7,464 bases of DNA from Parvibaculum sp. (GCA_014359855.1 JACIYQ010000239.1:1-7464); one strand, 5' to 3'; positions 1 through 6,687 are shown, counted from the stretch's first letter. Notes: generated from the letters alone by a model not told the origin. Numbers and translations: made by a program.

Positions 1-201
1 ACCGCCTTCGCCAGGTCCCGCTTCTGGCACGATCGGCTGAACGAAGCGGTCCTCCGACCCCTCGCGCCGCTCGATCCGGATAACCTCGGCCCCCAGGTCG
101 CCCAGCAGGGCCGCGCAGTAAGGCCCGGCAATATAGCGGCCGAAGTCGAGTACGCGGACGCCCTCCAGAATTCCCCCGCCACCACTTCTTTCGCCCGCCA
201 T
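1..201 (-). CDS. CaiB/BaiF family (family III) acyl-CoA transferase, N-terminal fragment
   Basis: Reading the minus strand from the ATG at 201-199 gives 67 codons with no stop before the window edge, so the 3' part of the gene lies outside. After a short Gly-rich leader (MAGERSGGGG), the protein shows the opening fold of family III CoA-transferases: LEGVRVLDFGRYIAGPYC, then ALLGDLGAEVIRIER and GSEDR. These match the family's usual 'L.G..VLD....AGP......LADLGAEVIK.E.P..GD.R' start. Family members move CoA between carboxylic acids, for example in carnitine, formyl/oxalyl or aromatic acid metabolism, and act in the cytoplasm. The catalytic Asp lies further along the protein and is not in the window, so substrate and activity cannot be judged. 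The start is supported by GGAGGG (bases 209-214), seven bases upstream. The gene is divergent from the histidine kinase and may share its promoter region. The family is secure and the specific reaction unknown. Confidence 0.9.
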   Translation of the reverse strand, partial: MAGERSGGGGILEGVRVLDFGRYIAGPYCAALLGDLGAEVIRIERREGSEDRFVQPIVPEAGPGEGG

Positions 202-300
202 GACGTTTCCCTCCGGTTTCGCTTCCCTGTCTCATTTTCGGACAGGCTTGGCTGCGCAAACGATAGGCAAGGCCTCGCCATTGAGAAAGGCCGTGCAACC

Positions 301-330
301 GAATTTTGCATTTTATTTAGTCTTTGATCC
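301..330. promoter_or_regulatory. AT-rich island, probable promoter zone between divergent genes
   Basis: These 30 bases hold only 8 G or C (about 27%), in a window that is otherwise strongly GC-rich. They lie inside the 198-base gap between the divergent CoA-transferase and histidine kinase genes. A TTGAGA (281-286, one mismatch to the -35 consensus TTGACA) lies just upstream on the plus strand, but no good -10 box sits at the standard spacing. TATTTA at 314-319 is the nearest -10-like element. I infer a promoter zone from position and composition, not from a clear box pair. Direction and start site are undetermined. Confidence 0.3.
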
Positions 331-352
331 CTACTCTACGCGCGCTGGGATC
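326..352. repeat. Inverted repeat GATCCC-N15-GGGATC upstream of the histidine kinase
   Basis: GATCCC (326-331) and GGGATC (347-352) are perfect 6-bp inverted arms separated by 15 bases. They sit just after the AT-rich island and about 50 bases before the kinase start. The arrangement could be an operator for a dimeric regulator or a weak hairpin in the kinase leader. Arms of 6 bp are short enough to arise by chance, so the functional reading is a guess. Confidence 0.25.
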
Positions 353-384
353 GCCGGAGGAGCGCCCCGGACGCGACGGAATGA

Positions 385-391
385 AGAGGGG
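385..391 (+). promoter_or_regulatory. Ribosome binding site selecting the GTG start of the histidine kinase
   Basis: AGAGGGG lies eight bases before GTG 400-402. The alternative in-frame ATG at 421-423 (residue 8) has no purine-rich sequence at a usable distance. This favours the GTG as the start. Confidence 0.6.
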
Positions 392-399
392 ACGCTTGC

Positions 400-2256
400 G
401 TGACGCGGTCGGTTGACACGATGGGAGGGGCTTTATCCACACTTCGGCGGGAGCCGGAGAGTGAACCCGCCTATCGTTGGACAGGCGAGTTCGCCGATCC
501 CGTACTCGAAGACAATTATATCCGCGCAAGCTGGACCGATATCCGCTCCCGTCTCCGTGCGGTTCTGATTGCCGTCTATGTCTTCGTGAGCTGGATGGTA
601 TTCGATTTCGTCGCGCTCGGCTTCTCCTGGTCCTTCGCCGCGTTGACTTTCGGCCGATTCGCCGCTCTGGGATCCATGTTGCTGGCGTTGAAATATTTCC
701 GCGAACCCGAAGACCGGCGCTCCTTCATGGCCTGCGCCTTTCTCACCCAGCTTCTCGTCGCGCTCGTCGCACCGCTGTCGCTCATGCTGAGCCAGGTCGA
801 GTTCGCCGCCGCGCTGCTTAGCGTCGTTGTCGTGCTCTTCGCTTTCTATATCGGTGTGCCGACCCGCCTCACGGCCAATCTCTTCCTCTCTTCGGCACTC
901 TGCATCGGCTTCATAGCGGTTACTCCTTTGCTCGCCGACGTCTCCCTGATCACATTGCTCGAGATATGTCTTCTTTTCGGCGTCGTGAATGCGGTCGGAG
1001 TCGAGATGGTGCGGGCGGCAAACCGCTTGCGACGGAGCGGCTTTGCGACATTGCTCCGTCAGCAGGAACTCTACGACGAGTTGAAGCGTGAAGTGGGCGT
1101 TCGCCAGGAGGCGGAGCAGGCGGTTCGCGCTACGGAGGAAAGCTTCCAGAGCATCTTCTATGCGGCCCCCCTGCCGATTGCGCTGGTCGACCCGGCAACT
1201 TTCCATGTGATGCAGGCGAACATGGCCGCGCTGAAACTCTTTGGCATCGAGGAAGGCGACGTTGCCGATCTCGATGTGCGCAGGCTCTTCGAGGACGAGG
1301 ACCTGTCGGGACGTCTCGACAGGTTGATCCTCACGGGCCGCGAGGGGTCGCCGTTCGAGCTCAGCATGAAGCGCATGGATGGAGCCACCATTCACGTCCT
1401 TGTTTCGGCAGCTACCCTGCATTTCCAGGGGCGCCGTGCCATGCTGATCGGCATTCAGGATGTGACCGCGCGCCGCAAGGAAGCGGAAGCGTTGCGGGAT
1501 GCGCGCGACCAGGCGACGGCGGCAAGCCGCTCCAAATCCGAGTTCCTCGCGAATATGAGCCATGAACTCCGGACGCCTCTCAACGCGATTATCGGCTTTT
1601 CGGAGGCGCTTGAGCGCGAACTTTTCGGTCCTGTCGGTAATCCCCGCTACCGGGAATACGCGGAAGACATCCACAATAGCGGTGTCCATCTCCTGAGCCT
1701 CATCAATGACATTCTCGATCTCTCGAAGATCGAGGCTGGGCACTTCAAGCTTCACGAGGACGAGACCGAGCTTGACCATGTTGTTGAGTCGGCGACGCGG
1801 ATCGTCCGCCACCGCGCGCAGCAGGCGAATATCGATATCGAATGCAGGATGCCGGAGCCGCCGATCGTCGTTGTGGTTGATGAGCGAGCGCTAAAGCAGA
1901 TTCTCATCAACCTCGTATCGAACGCCGTGAAATTCAGTCCGGACGGAAGCGCGATTTCGATCTCCGGACAGCTCACCGCGCAATATCTGCGCATTTCCGT
2001 GACCGATCAGGGCGCCGGGATCGCGGAGGACGATATTCCCCGCGCGCTGACGCCATTCACGCAGCTCGATGGGTCGCTCTCGCGCCAGCATGAGGGAACG
2101 GGCCTCGGTCTGCCGCTGGCAAAGCACCTCACGGAACTGCATGACGGTACGCTCTCGATCGAGAGCGAGCTTGGCAAAGGCACCACGGTGCATGTCGACC
2201 TGCCGCTCACGCGCGTCGTCAATCGCGGGACGCCGAAGGAGACAGCGGTTCTCTGA
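400..2256 (+). CDS. Membrane-bound PAS-domain sensor histidine kinase (PleC/DivJ/PdhS-like)
   Basis: This 618-residue protein autophosphorylates on a histidine and should pass phosphate to a separate response regulator, because it has no receiver domain. Six hydrophobic segments lie at about residues 52-75, 84-100, 109-130, 135-153, 157-178 and 182-204. A charged, probably coiled-coil linker follows (205-246), then a PAS domain (about 247-360, opening SFQSIFYAAPLPIALVD). The dimerisation domain carries the H-box NMSHELRTPLNAIIGFSEAL with phospho-acceptor His388. The ATPase domain shows the N box (ILINLVSNAVKFSP, Asn508), the G1 box (DQGAGI, Asp536) and the G2 box (GTGLGLPLAK). All catalytic boxes look intact. 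The sequence after the H-box (ELFGPVG, then YREYAEDIHNSG, then LINDILDLSKIEAG) resembles alphaproteobacterial PleC, DivJ and PdhS, which act on the single-domain regulator DivK. That assignment is inference. The GTG start is chosen for its Shine-Dalgarno sequence. The gene ends three bases before the convergent acylase. The ligand is unknown. Confidence 0.93.
   Translation: MTRSVDTMGGALSTLRREPESEPAYRWTGEFADPVLEDNYIRASWTDIRSRLRAVLIAVYVFVSWMVFDFVALGFSWSFAALTFGRFAALGSMLLALKYFREPEDRRSFMACAFLTQLLVALVAPLSLMLSQVEFAAALLSVVVVLFAFYIGVPTRLTANLFLSSALCIGFIAVTPLLADVSLITLLEICLLFGVVNAVGVEMVRAANRLRRSGFATLLRQQELYDELKREVGVRQEAEQAVRATEESFQSIFYAAPLPIALVDPATFHVMQANMAALKLFGIEEGDVADLDVRRLFEDEDLSGRLDRLILTGREGSPFELSMKRMDGATIHVLVSAATLHFQGRRAMLIGIQDVTARRKEAEALRDARDQATAASRSKSEFLANMSHELRTPLNAIIGFSEALERELFGPVGNPRYREYAEDIHNSGVHLLSLINDILDLSKIEAGHFKLHEDETELDHVVESATRIVRHRAQQANIDIECRMPEPPIVVVVDERALKQILINLVSNAVKFSPDGSAISISGQLTAQYLRISVTDQGAGIAEDDIPRALTPFTQLDGSLSRQHEGTGLGLPLAKHLTELHDGTLSIESELGKGTTVHVDLPLTRVVNRGTPKETAVL
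2150..2167. repeat. 18-bp perfect palindrome within the kinase gene
   Basis: CGCTCTCGATCGAGAGCG reads identically on both strands. It lies near the 3' end of the kinase reading frame and encodes part of TLSIESE, a stretch commonly seen just after the G2 box of this kinase family. The protein constraint together with high-GC codon choice may fully explain it. No regulatory role is shown. Confidence 0.4.
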
Positions 2257-2259
2257 CCG

Positions 2260-4422
2260 CTATTCCCTTTCGCCGGGACGATAGCTTTCCTCGATATGCC
2301 CTTCGAGCTCTTCCCGCGTGAACCTGACAGGCTTCGTCCGCATTCCGACAAATAGCGTCGACTGGTCGTCATAATGTGGCGAGGACCGGTCGAGCGTCGC
2401 CGCGCCGAAGGGATGTACGCTTTCGGATATGAGCTTCCCGTTGCGATCCCATTCCACGAACATGATGAGGGTGTCGCCGCCATGTGCGGTGAGAGTTCCG
2501 TCCTCCTCGCGCGAAGCGTAGATGGCGCGCAGGATATCGGGGCCGCCATCGACTGGAAGATCGACCGATCCCCGCCGGAACCGGTTGACCTCGCCCCATT
2601 CGGGATCGAGCCGGCCGAAATGAATTTTCAGCCGCGCCATGGCTTGCCGGAGTTTCTCCGCCGGGTCGGGGGGCACCTCTCCGCGGATGGGGGCGCTGAT
2701 GACAGGCTCGGCTGCCAGAATGGCGAGCGCGGCGCCGCGGTTGTGAACGCCGGTTCTGCGATCCCACTCGCGCAGGATATTCTGCGCTTCCACCATATCT
2801 TCATCGCCATTGGCATCGACAGCGATCAGTTCGGCTATGAGCTTCGCCATGGCGGAGCCTTTGCTGTAGTCGAGATCGAATTTGTAGGTACGGAACTCAT
2901 CTCCTGTGATCGAGCGGTCCTCGCCAAAGGTTTCCTCGATGCGAAGGGCGCGGTTCGTCATGTCGGTCTGGATACCAAGCGCTTCGGGAAAGGCCGCTGG
3001 TTTCAGATTGTCGTTCGCCGCCGTTGCCCGGAAGGGCGTGTTGTTTGCGTTGAACACATAACCGGCGTTCGGATTGATCAGCTTCGGGACGTCATCGAAG
3101 GGGATGTAGCCCCGCCAGATGAGCGATGAGTCATCGCCCGGCAGAACACCCGCCCAATCCGGCCCGTTCTTCCGGTCCGGAAACTGCGCATTGTAGACAT
3201 AGGCAATGTTCCCCTGCGCATCGGCATAGATGTAGTTGATGCTCGGAAGCGCCTGCAGCTTCATCGCCTCGATCCACTCGCCGAGGTTTTGTGCCTTGTC
3301 GAGAGCGTAATATTGCTCGACCTGACCTATCTCGCCCATGCCGGCATAGCGCACGGCGAAGACGCCGTTCGGCGTCCTTAGCACCGGTCCATGTTCCGAG
3401 CGCAGCACCTCGCGCTCCACGGTCCACCAGAACGGTCCCCAGAGGTCGACGCGGATCGTCGCGACGCTCGTTTCGAAGTCCCGCCACTCGCCGTCGAGGA
3501 GGTACTGGTCCTCGTTATCGGGATTGATCGTGAGCCGGTAAATGTCGGCGAGGTCGGGCTCGTTCACTGTGTTTGCCCAGCCGAGCGTCGCATTGTGTCC
3601 GTGCAACATGAAGGGCGACCCTGGAAAGAAGCCGCCCGCCACATGCCAGCCTTCCTCGCTTTCGATCACCGCCTCGTACCAGGCAACGGGCCCGGCGAAA
3701 GGCTGGTGCGAATTGACGAGGAGCCGCGTCGCGCCGTCCGCCGAACGGGCAGGGCTCACGGCGACCCCGTTCGAGCCGATGGGAAAAGGCTTTTCCGAGG
3801 GAAGAAACGCGTCGACGCCTTCCTTGGAAAGGCCGGTTTCACCGCCGATCCTTCCCTCGAACACCGCAAGCAACACCTTGTCGAGGCCATAGAAGAAGGG
3901 CGTCTTGAACACGAAACCTGCCGCGACGTCGCGCCCCGTCATCGGCAGCGTTCCCGGAACGACTTCCTCGGAATGAAGCGCGGCATAATAGTTCACGCCA
4001 TCGGCATAGGCCTCGATGACCTCGCGCACTTGCGGTGAGAGATCGCTCTCGTAGCCCGCCTCTACCGCCTGCCAGACGCCCATCAGATTGACGAGATAGT
4101 CCGTCACCGCCGCCCGCTCGCCTTTCACGGAGGCGAGCTGCCCTCGCGTGGCAATCAGCACTTCCTGGATCGTCGTAAAGTCGTCTTCCGAATGGGCATA
4201 GCCGAAGCCGAAAGCGGCATCTGCATCCCGCTTGCCGAAGACATGCGGCACCCCCCATTCGTCGCGCGCGATCGTCGCGTCATAGGCAGCGGCCTTTTCG
4301 ACGTACGGGGCCGGATCGAGCGGTGGAGGTGCCTCCATTGCGCTGCGTGCGAGAATGACGGCGAGGGTGGCCGCCACAATGGCGGCCAGTCCGAACAATC
4401 CTGTCTTTGCGATGCGCAGCAA
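2260..4422 (-). CDS. Penicillin acylase family Ntn-hydrolase (PvdQ/aculeacin acylase-like), periplasmic
   Basis: This 720-residue protein belongs to the peptidase S45 / penicillin acylase family, which hydrolyses amide bonds of acylated substrates such as beta-lactams, N-acyl-homoserine lactones or lipopeptides. An N-terminal hydrophobic stretch (about residues 7-25) after MLRIAK suggests a signal peptide and export to the periplasm. The alpha-chain region has RDEWGVPHVFG, then GYAHSEDDFTTIQE and RGQLASVKG. Self-cleavage should occur at FPIG-SNGVAVSP, exposing Ser217 as the N-terminal nucleophile of a beta chain of about 504 residues. Counting Ser217 as beta-1, His239 is beta-23 and Val286 is beta-70, matching positions I recall for the His and oxyanion-hole Val of PvdQ. 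Asn490 in DMTNRALR is a candidate for the second oxyanion residue. The TTG start is chosen for its AAGGAG ribosome site. No siderophore or quorum-sensing genes flank it, so the substrate is unknown. It is convergent with the kinase and divergent from ccmI. Confidence 0.92.
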   Translation of the reverse strand: MLRIAKTGLFGLAAIVAATLAVILARSAMEAPPPLDPAPYVEKAAAYDATIARDEWGVPHVFGKRDADAAFGFGYAHSEDDFTTIQEVLIATRGQLASVKGERAAVTDYLVNLMGVWQAVEAGYESDLSPQVREVIEAYADGVNYYAALHSEEVVPGTLPMTGRDVAAGFVFKTPFFYGLDKVLLAVFEGRIGGETGLSKEGVDAFLPSEKPFPIGSNGVAVSPARSADGATRLLVNSHQPFAGPVAWYEAVIESEEGWHVAGGFFPGSPFMLHGHNATLGWANTVNEPDLADIYRLTINPDNEDQYLLDGEWRDFETSVATIRVDLWGPFWWTVEREVLRSEHGPVLRTPNGVFAVRYAGMGEIGQVEQYYALDKAQNLGEWIEAMKLQALPSINYIYADAQGNIAYVYNAQFPDRKNGPDWAGVLPGDDSSLIWRGYIPFDDVPKLINPNAGYVFNANNTPFRATAANDNLKPAAFPEALGIQTDMTNRALRIEETFGEDRSITGDEFRTYKFDLDYSKGSAMAKLIAELIAVDANGDEDMVEAQNILREWDRRTGVHNRGAALAILAAEPVISAPIRGEVPPDPAEKLRQAMARLKIHFGRLDPEWGEVNRFRRGSVDLPVDGGPDILRAIYASREEDGTLTAHGGDTLIMFVEWDRNGKLISESVHPFGAATLDRSSPHYDDQSTLFVGMRTKPVRFTREELEGHIEESYRPGERE

Positions 4423-4428
4423 GCGTTT

Positions 4429-4434
4429 CTCCTT
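4429..4434 (-). promoter_or_regulatory. Ribosome binding site AAGGAG selecting the TTG start of the acylase
   Basis: On the minus strand, AAGGAG is followed by six bases and then TTG (4422-4420). The reading frame then runs straight into the basic and hydrophobic signal sequence. This close match to the Shine-Dalgarno consensus at ideal spacing makes the rare TTG start convincing. Confidence 0.7.
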
Positions 4435-4542
4435 TTTATCCGCCGGGCGCAGCCTGGCCCACCGCCCGATTCCGTCAAATCCGGGCCTCTCGAGGTGGCG
4501 TGCTGCGTCCCTCCGCCGCTTTCGGCAGCGCCGTGAAACCTC

Positions 4543-4548
4543 TATACA
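4543..4548 (+). promoter_or_regulatory. Possible -10 element of a ccmI promoter
   Basis: TATACA lies about 40 bases before the ccmI GTG. It matches the first four bases of TATAAT. The sequence 16-17 bases upstream (TTCGGC/TTTCGG, around 4520-4526) matches the -35 consensus poorly. This is a weak call based mainly on position. Confidence 0.25.
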
Positions 4549-4573
4549 GGCTCGTCAATCGACACGAGTTTCA

Positions 4574-4579
4574 AAAGGG
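4574..4579 (+). promoter_or_regulatory. Ribosome binding site selecting the GTG start of ccmI
   Basis: AAAGGG lies eight bases before GTG 4588-4590. The GTG places the first membrane helix right at the N-terminus, as expected for CcmI. An in-frame ATG further in would remove that helix. Confidence 0.6.
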
Positions 4580-4587
4580 CGGTTTTC

Positions 4588-5679
4588 GTGCTGCTTCCGG
4601 CCAACGACATATTTCTCTTCCTCGCCTTTGCGGCGCTCACGGGCCTTGCGCTCTGGCTGATGCTGCGTCCGCTGCGCGCCGGGTCGCAGGCGGCGGAGGC
4701 AGATATGGGCGACAGCGAGGTCGCGCTCTATCGCGACCAGCTGGAGGAGATCGAGCGCGATCTCGAACGCGGCATCATCGGCGCGAGCGAGGCGGAAGCC
4801 GCACGCATCGAAGTGTCGCGCCGCCTGCTCGCGGCAGACGAGGAGCGCACGCGGATGCGGCGCACCGGCACCGCCGATCCGCGCTGGCGAAAGGGGACGG
4901 CGCTTGTCCTTGCGCTGGCCGTGCCCGCTCTCGCAATCATTGTCTATCTCGCCGAAGGCTCGCCGGGCATGGAAGGCCGGCCGTTCGCCGAGCGCATGAA
5001 CGTGCCGCCGGAGGAACTTCCGCTCGAGGGTTTGGTGCTGAGGATCGAACGCCATCTCAAGAAGGAGCCGGACGATCTGCGCGGTTGGGAACTGGTCGCG
5101 CCCGTCTATCTTCAACTGGGCCGTTTCGAGGAAGCGGCCAATGCCTGGAGCCGCGCCATGATGGTGGGTGGCGTAACCTCCGGCCGCCTCGCCGCGCGCG
5201 GTGAGGCCCGCGTCATGGCGAATGACGGCATCGTCGGTCCGGCGGCAAAGCGGGACTTCGAGAAGGCGGTGGAACTCGATCCGCAGGAGCCGCGCGCGCA
5301 ATATTTCCTCGGTGTCGCCGAGTTCGACGCCGGGAACCGCGACGCGGCCCTTGAACGCTGGAAGAAGCTGCTTGCTTCCGCGCCCGAGGATGCGGCCTGG
5401 GCGGCCGCGCTTCGCGCACGGATCGCCGCCGTCGAGCGCGGCCCTGCGATGTCGGCTGCGGACGAACCGATGATTCGCGGCATGGTCGAAGGTCTCGCCA
5501 CCCGGCTGCGGGAAAATCCGGACGATCTCGACGGCTGGCTGCGGCTCATTCGCTCCTACAAGGTCCTGAACGAACCTGCGATGGCGCGCGAGGCCATTGC
5601 CGGTGCAAGAGCCGCATTTACGGGAGACGAGGCCGCGCTCGCCCGGATCGCAGAAGCCGAAAAATCGCTCTCCGACTAA
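4588..5679 (+). CDS. ccmI: Cytochrome c-type biogenesis protein CcmI (TPR apocytochrome chaperone)
   Basis: CcmI is an inner-membrane component of the System I cytochrome c maturation machinery. It binds apocytochrome c and hands it to the CcmF/CcmH heme-ligation complex. The 363-residue protein has the family layout. A first membrane helix (about 7-26) is followed by a charged helical loop with the signature VALYRDQLEEIERDLERGII and SRRLLAADEE (about 45-86). A second helix follows (about 103-121), then a periplasmic TPR-rich region (about 145-363). Two repeat units in that region resemble each other: LEGLVLRIERHLKKEPDDL with GW (about 146-167), and MVEGLATRLRENPDDLDGW (299-317). Another TPR-like unit covers about 225-260 (FEKAVELDPQEPRAQYFLGV). 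Length is close to that of other alphaproteobacterial CcmI proteins. The GTG start fits the Shine-Dalgarno sequence and the position of helix 1. The next gene begins 69 bases later, so it may be first in an operon leading to ccmE and ccmF. Confidence 0.92.
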   Translation: MLLPANDIFLFLAFAALTGLALWLMLRPLRAGSQAAEADMGDSEVALYRDQLEEIERDLERGIIGASEAEAARIEVSRRLLAADEERTRMRRTGTADPRWRKGTALVLALAVPALAIIVYLAEGSPGMEGRPFAERMNVPPEELPLEGLVLRIERHLKKEPDDLRGWELVAPVYLQLGRFEEAANAWSRAMMVGGVTSGRLAARGEARVMANDGIVGPAAKRDFEKAVELDPQEPRAQYFLGVAEFDAGNRDAALERWKKLLASAPEDAAWAAALRARIAAVERGPAMSAADEPMIRGMVEGLATRLRENPDDLDGWLRLIRSYKVLNEPAMAREAIAGARAAFTGDEAALARIAEAEKSLSD

Positions 5680-5748
5680 TCCCCGGTCTGTCCCGCCGCG
5701 CTGTAGGATTGCAGCTGACTCATACAAGGCAGGACGGGGCAGGGCATC

Positions 5749-6687
5749 ATGCTGAGCGAACGGCAGAAGGAAACGGCAAAGGCGATCGTCAATATCTTCG
5801 AGACCGGCTCGGCGCGCGGCGATTACGCACGCGTCACACTGCTCGCGGGCGATAGTGGCCATCTCACCTATGGCCGCGCCCAGACGACGCTGGGCAGCGG
5901 CAATCTTCACCTTCTCCTCAAGTCCTACTGCGCTTCGTCTCAGGCTTTGCACGCGCAGGCACTGCGGCCTTACCTGCCGCGCCTTGCCGACATCGATCTC
6001 CGTCTCGACACCGACCGGGCCTTCTGCAACCTGCTAAAGGATGCGGGCGCCGATCCCATGATGCGGGAGACGCAGGACGCCTTCTTCGACCGCGTCTACT
6101 GGACGCCCGCCGTTGCTGCAGCGGAGAAAATCGGCCTCGGCGAAGCGCTCTCCGTCGCCGTCGTCTATGACAGCGCGGTCCATGGCTCATGGAGTGCGAT
6201 GCGCGACCGCACCGTGGCGAAGGTCGGCCTGCCGGGGAAGGCGGGCACCAGGAAGTGGACGCAGGCCTATATCGCAGAGCGGCGCGCATGGCTCGCCAGC
6301 CATGCCAACAGTCTGCTCCGGAAGACGGTTTACCGGATGGATGCCTTCGCCGCCCTCGCGGCGGCGGGCAATTGGTCGCTTGCCCTGCCGGTGACGGTGC
6401 GCGGCGTTCGCATCGGGGAAGATGTTCTGGGCGCCCCCAAGCCGGCACCCGTTCCCGTTTCGGCCGATGACGCCGCAACGCGCACGCTCCGCCTCACCGA
6501 GCCCAGAATGACGGGCCGCGACGTGCGCGCCCTGCAGGAGGTGCTGGTCAGGGAAGGCTATGCCCTCAATTGTGACGGCGTGTTCGGCGAGAACCTTGAA
6601 AAGGCGCTGAAGTCCTTTCAGCGGGAATTCGGCCTTGTCGATGACGGTGTGGCGGGGACGGCGACCCGCCTGATGCTCGGGATATGA
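5749..6687 (+). CDS. GH46 chitosanase-like protein with C-terminal peptidoglycan-binding domain
   Basis: The first 215 or so of the 312 residues resemble glycoside hydrolase family 46 (chitosanases). IVNIFETGS holds Glu18, and LLAGDSGHLTYGRAQ holds Asp35 and Thr40. Their spacing fits the Glu22, Asp40 and Thr45 triad of Streptomyces N174 chitosanase as I recall it. ETQDAFFDRVYWTPAV and AVVYDSAVHGSW also resemble conserved GH46 regions. A Pro/Ala-rich linker (about 225-245) leads to a PG_binding_1 domain (about 254-312) with DVRALQEVL, GVFGENLEKALKSFQREFG and DDGVAGTATRLML. The protein probably binds and perhaps cleaves an amino-sugar polymer such as cell-wall glycan, but the substrate is not shown. 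It starts MLSERQKETAK with no signal peptide, and the upstream in-frame TGA at 5716-5718 leaves no other standard start. AGGG (5741-5744) is a close but modest ribosome site. The gene sits between ccmI and ccmE, with no known role in cytochrome maturation. Confidence 0.85.
   Translation: MLSERQKETAKAIVNIFETGSARGDYARVTLLAGDSGHLTYGRAQTTLGSGNLHLLLKSYCASSQALHAQALRPYLPRLADIDLRLDTDRAFCNLLKDAGADPMMRETQDAFFDRVYWTPAVAAAEKIGLGEALSVAVVYDSAVHGSWSAMRDRTVAKVGLPGKAGTRKWTQAYIAERRAWLASHANSLLRKTVYRMDAFAALAAAGNWSLALPVTVRGVRIGEDVLGAPKPAPVPVSADDAATRTLRLTEPRMTGRDVRALQEVLVREGYALNCDGVFGENLEKALKSFQREFGLVDDGVAGTATRLMLGI

Larger units (their letters stand above)
4423..4587. other. Divergent intergenic region between acylase and ccmI
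   Basis: These 165 bases separate the starts of two genes that point away from each other, so they should hold both promoters. I see no reading frame with recognisable protein character. The only promoter-like element I can name is the TATACA at 4543-4548 on the ccmI side. I found no convincing box pair for the acylase. Confidence 0.6.

Noticed and set aside
200..403. 67-residue open frame on the plus strand in the first intergenic region
   Set aside because: It starts inside the CoA-transferase start codon, has no ribosome site and overlaps the likely promoter island. Its translation resembles nothing I know.
433..1812. 459-residue open frame on the minus strand
   Set aside because: It lies opposite the histidine kinase, whose plus-strand frame carries every expected kinase motif. 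The antisense product is of odd composition with no recognisable domain, a common effect of high-GC codon use.
2374..3129. 251-residue open frame on the plus strand
   Set aside because: It is antisense to the acylase coding sequence and has no recognisable motif.
4551..4568. CTCGT-N8-ACGAG inverted repeat before ccmI
   Set aside because: A 5-bp stem with an 8-base loop is expected by chance, and nothing else marks it as an operator or a terminator.
5680..5748. Possible terminator or promoter between ccmI and the GH46-like gene
   Set aside because: I found no stem-loop with a T-run and no convincing -35/-10 pair in these 69 bases. Read-through from ccmI is the simpler reading.
4555..5952. 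465-residue open frame on the minus strand
   Set aside because: It runs antisense to ccmI and into the GH46-like gene, both of which have clear family signatures. Its translation shows no domain.
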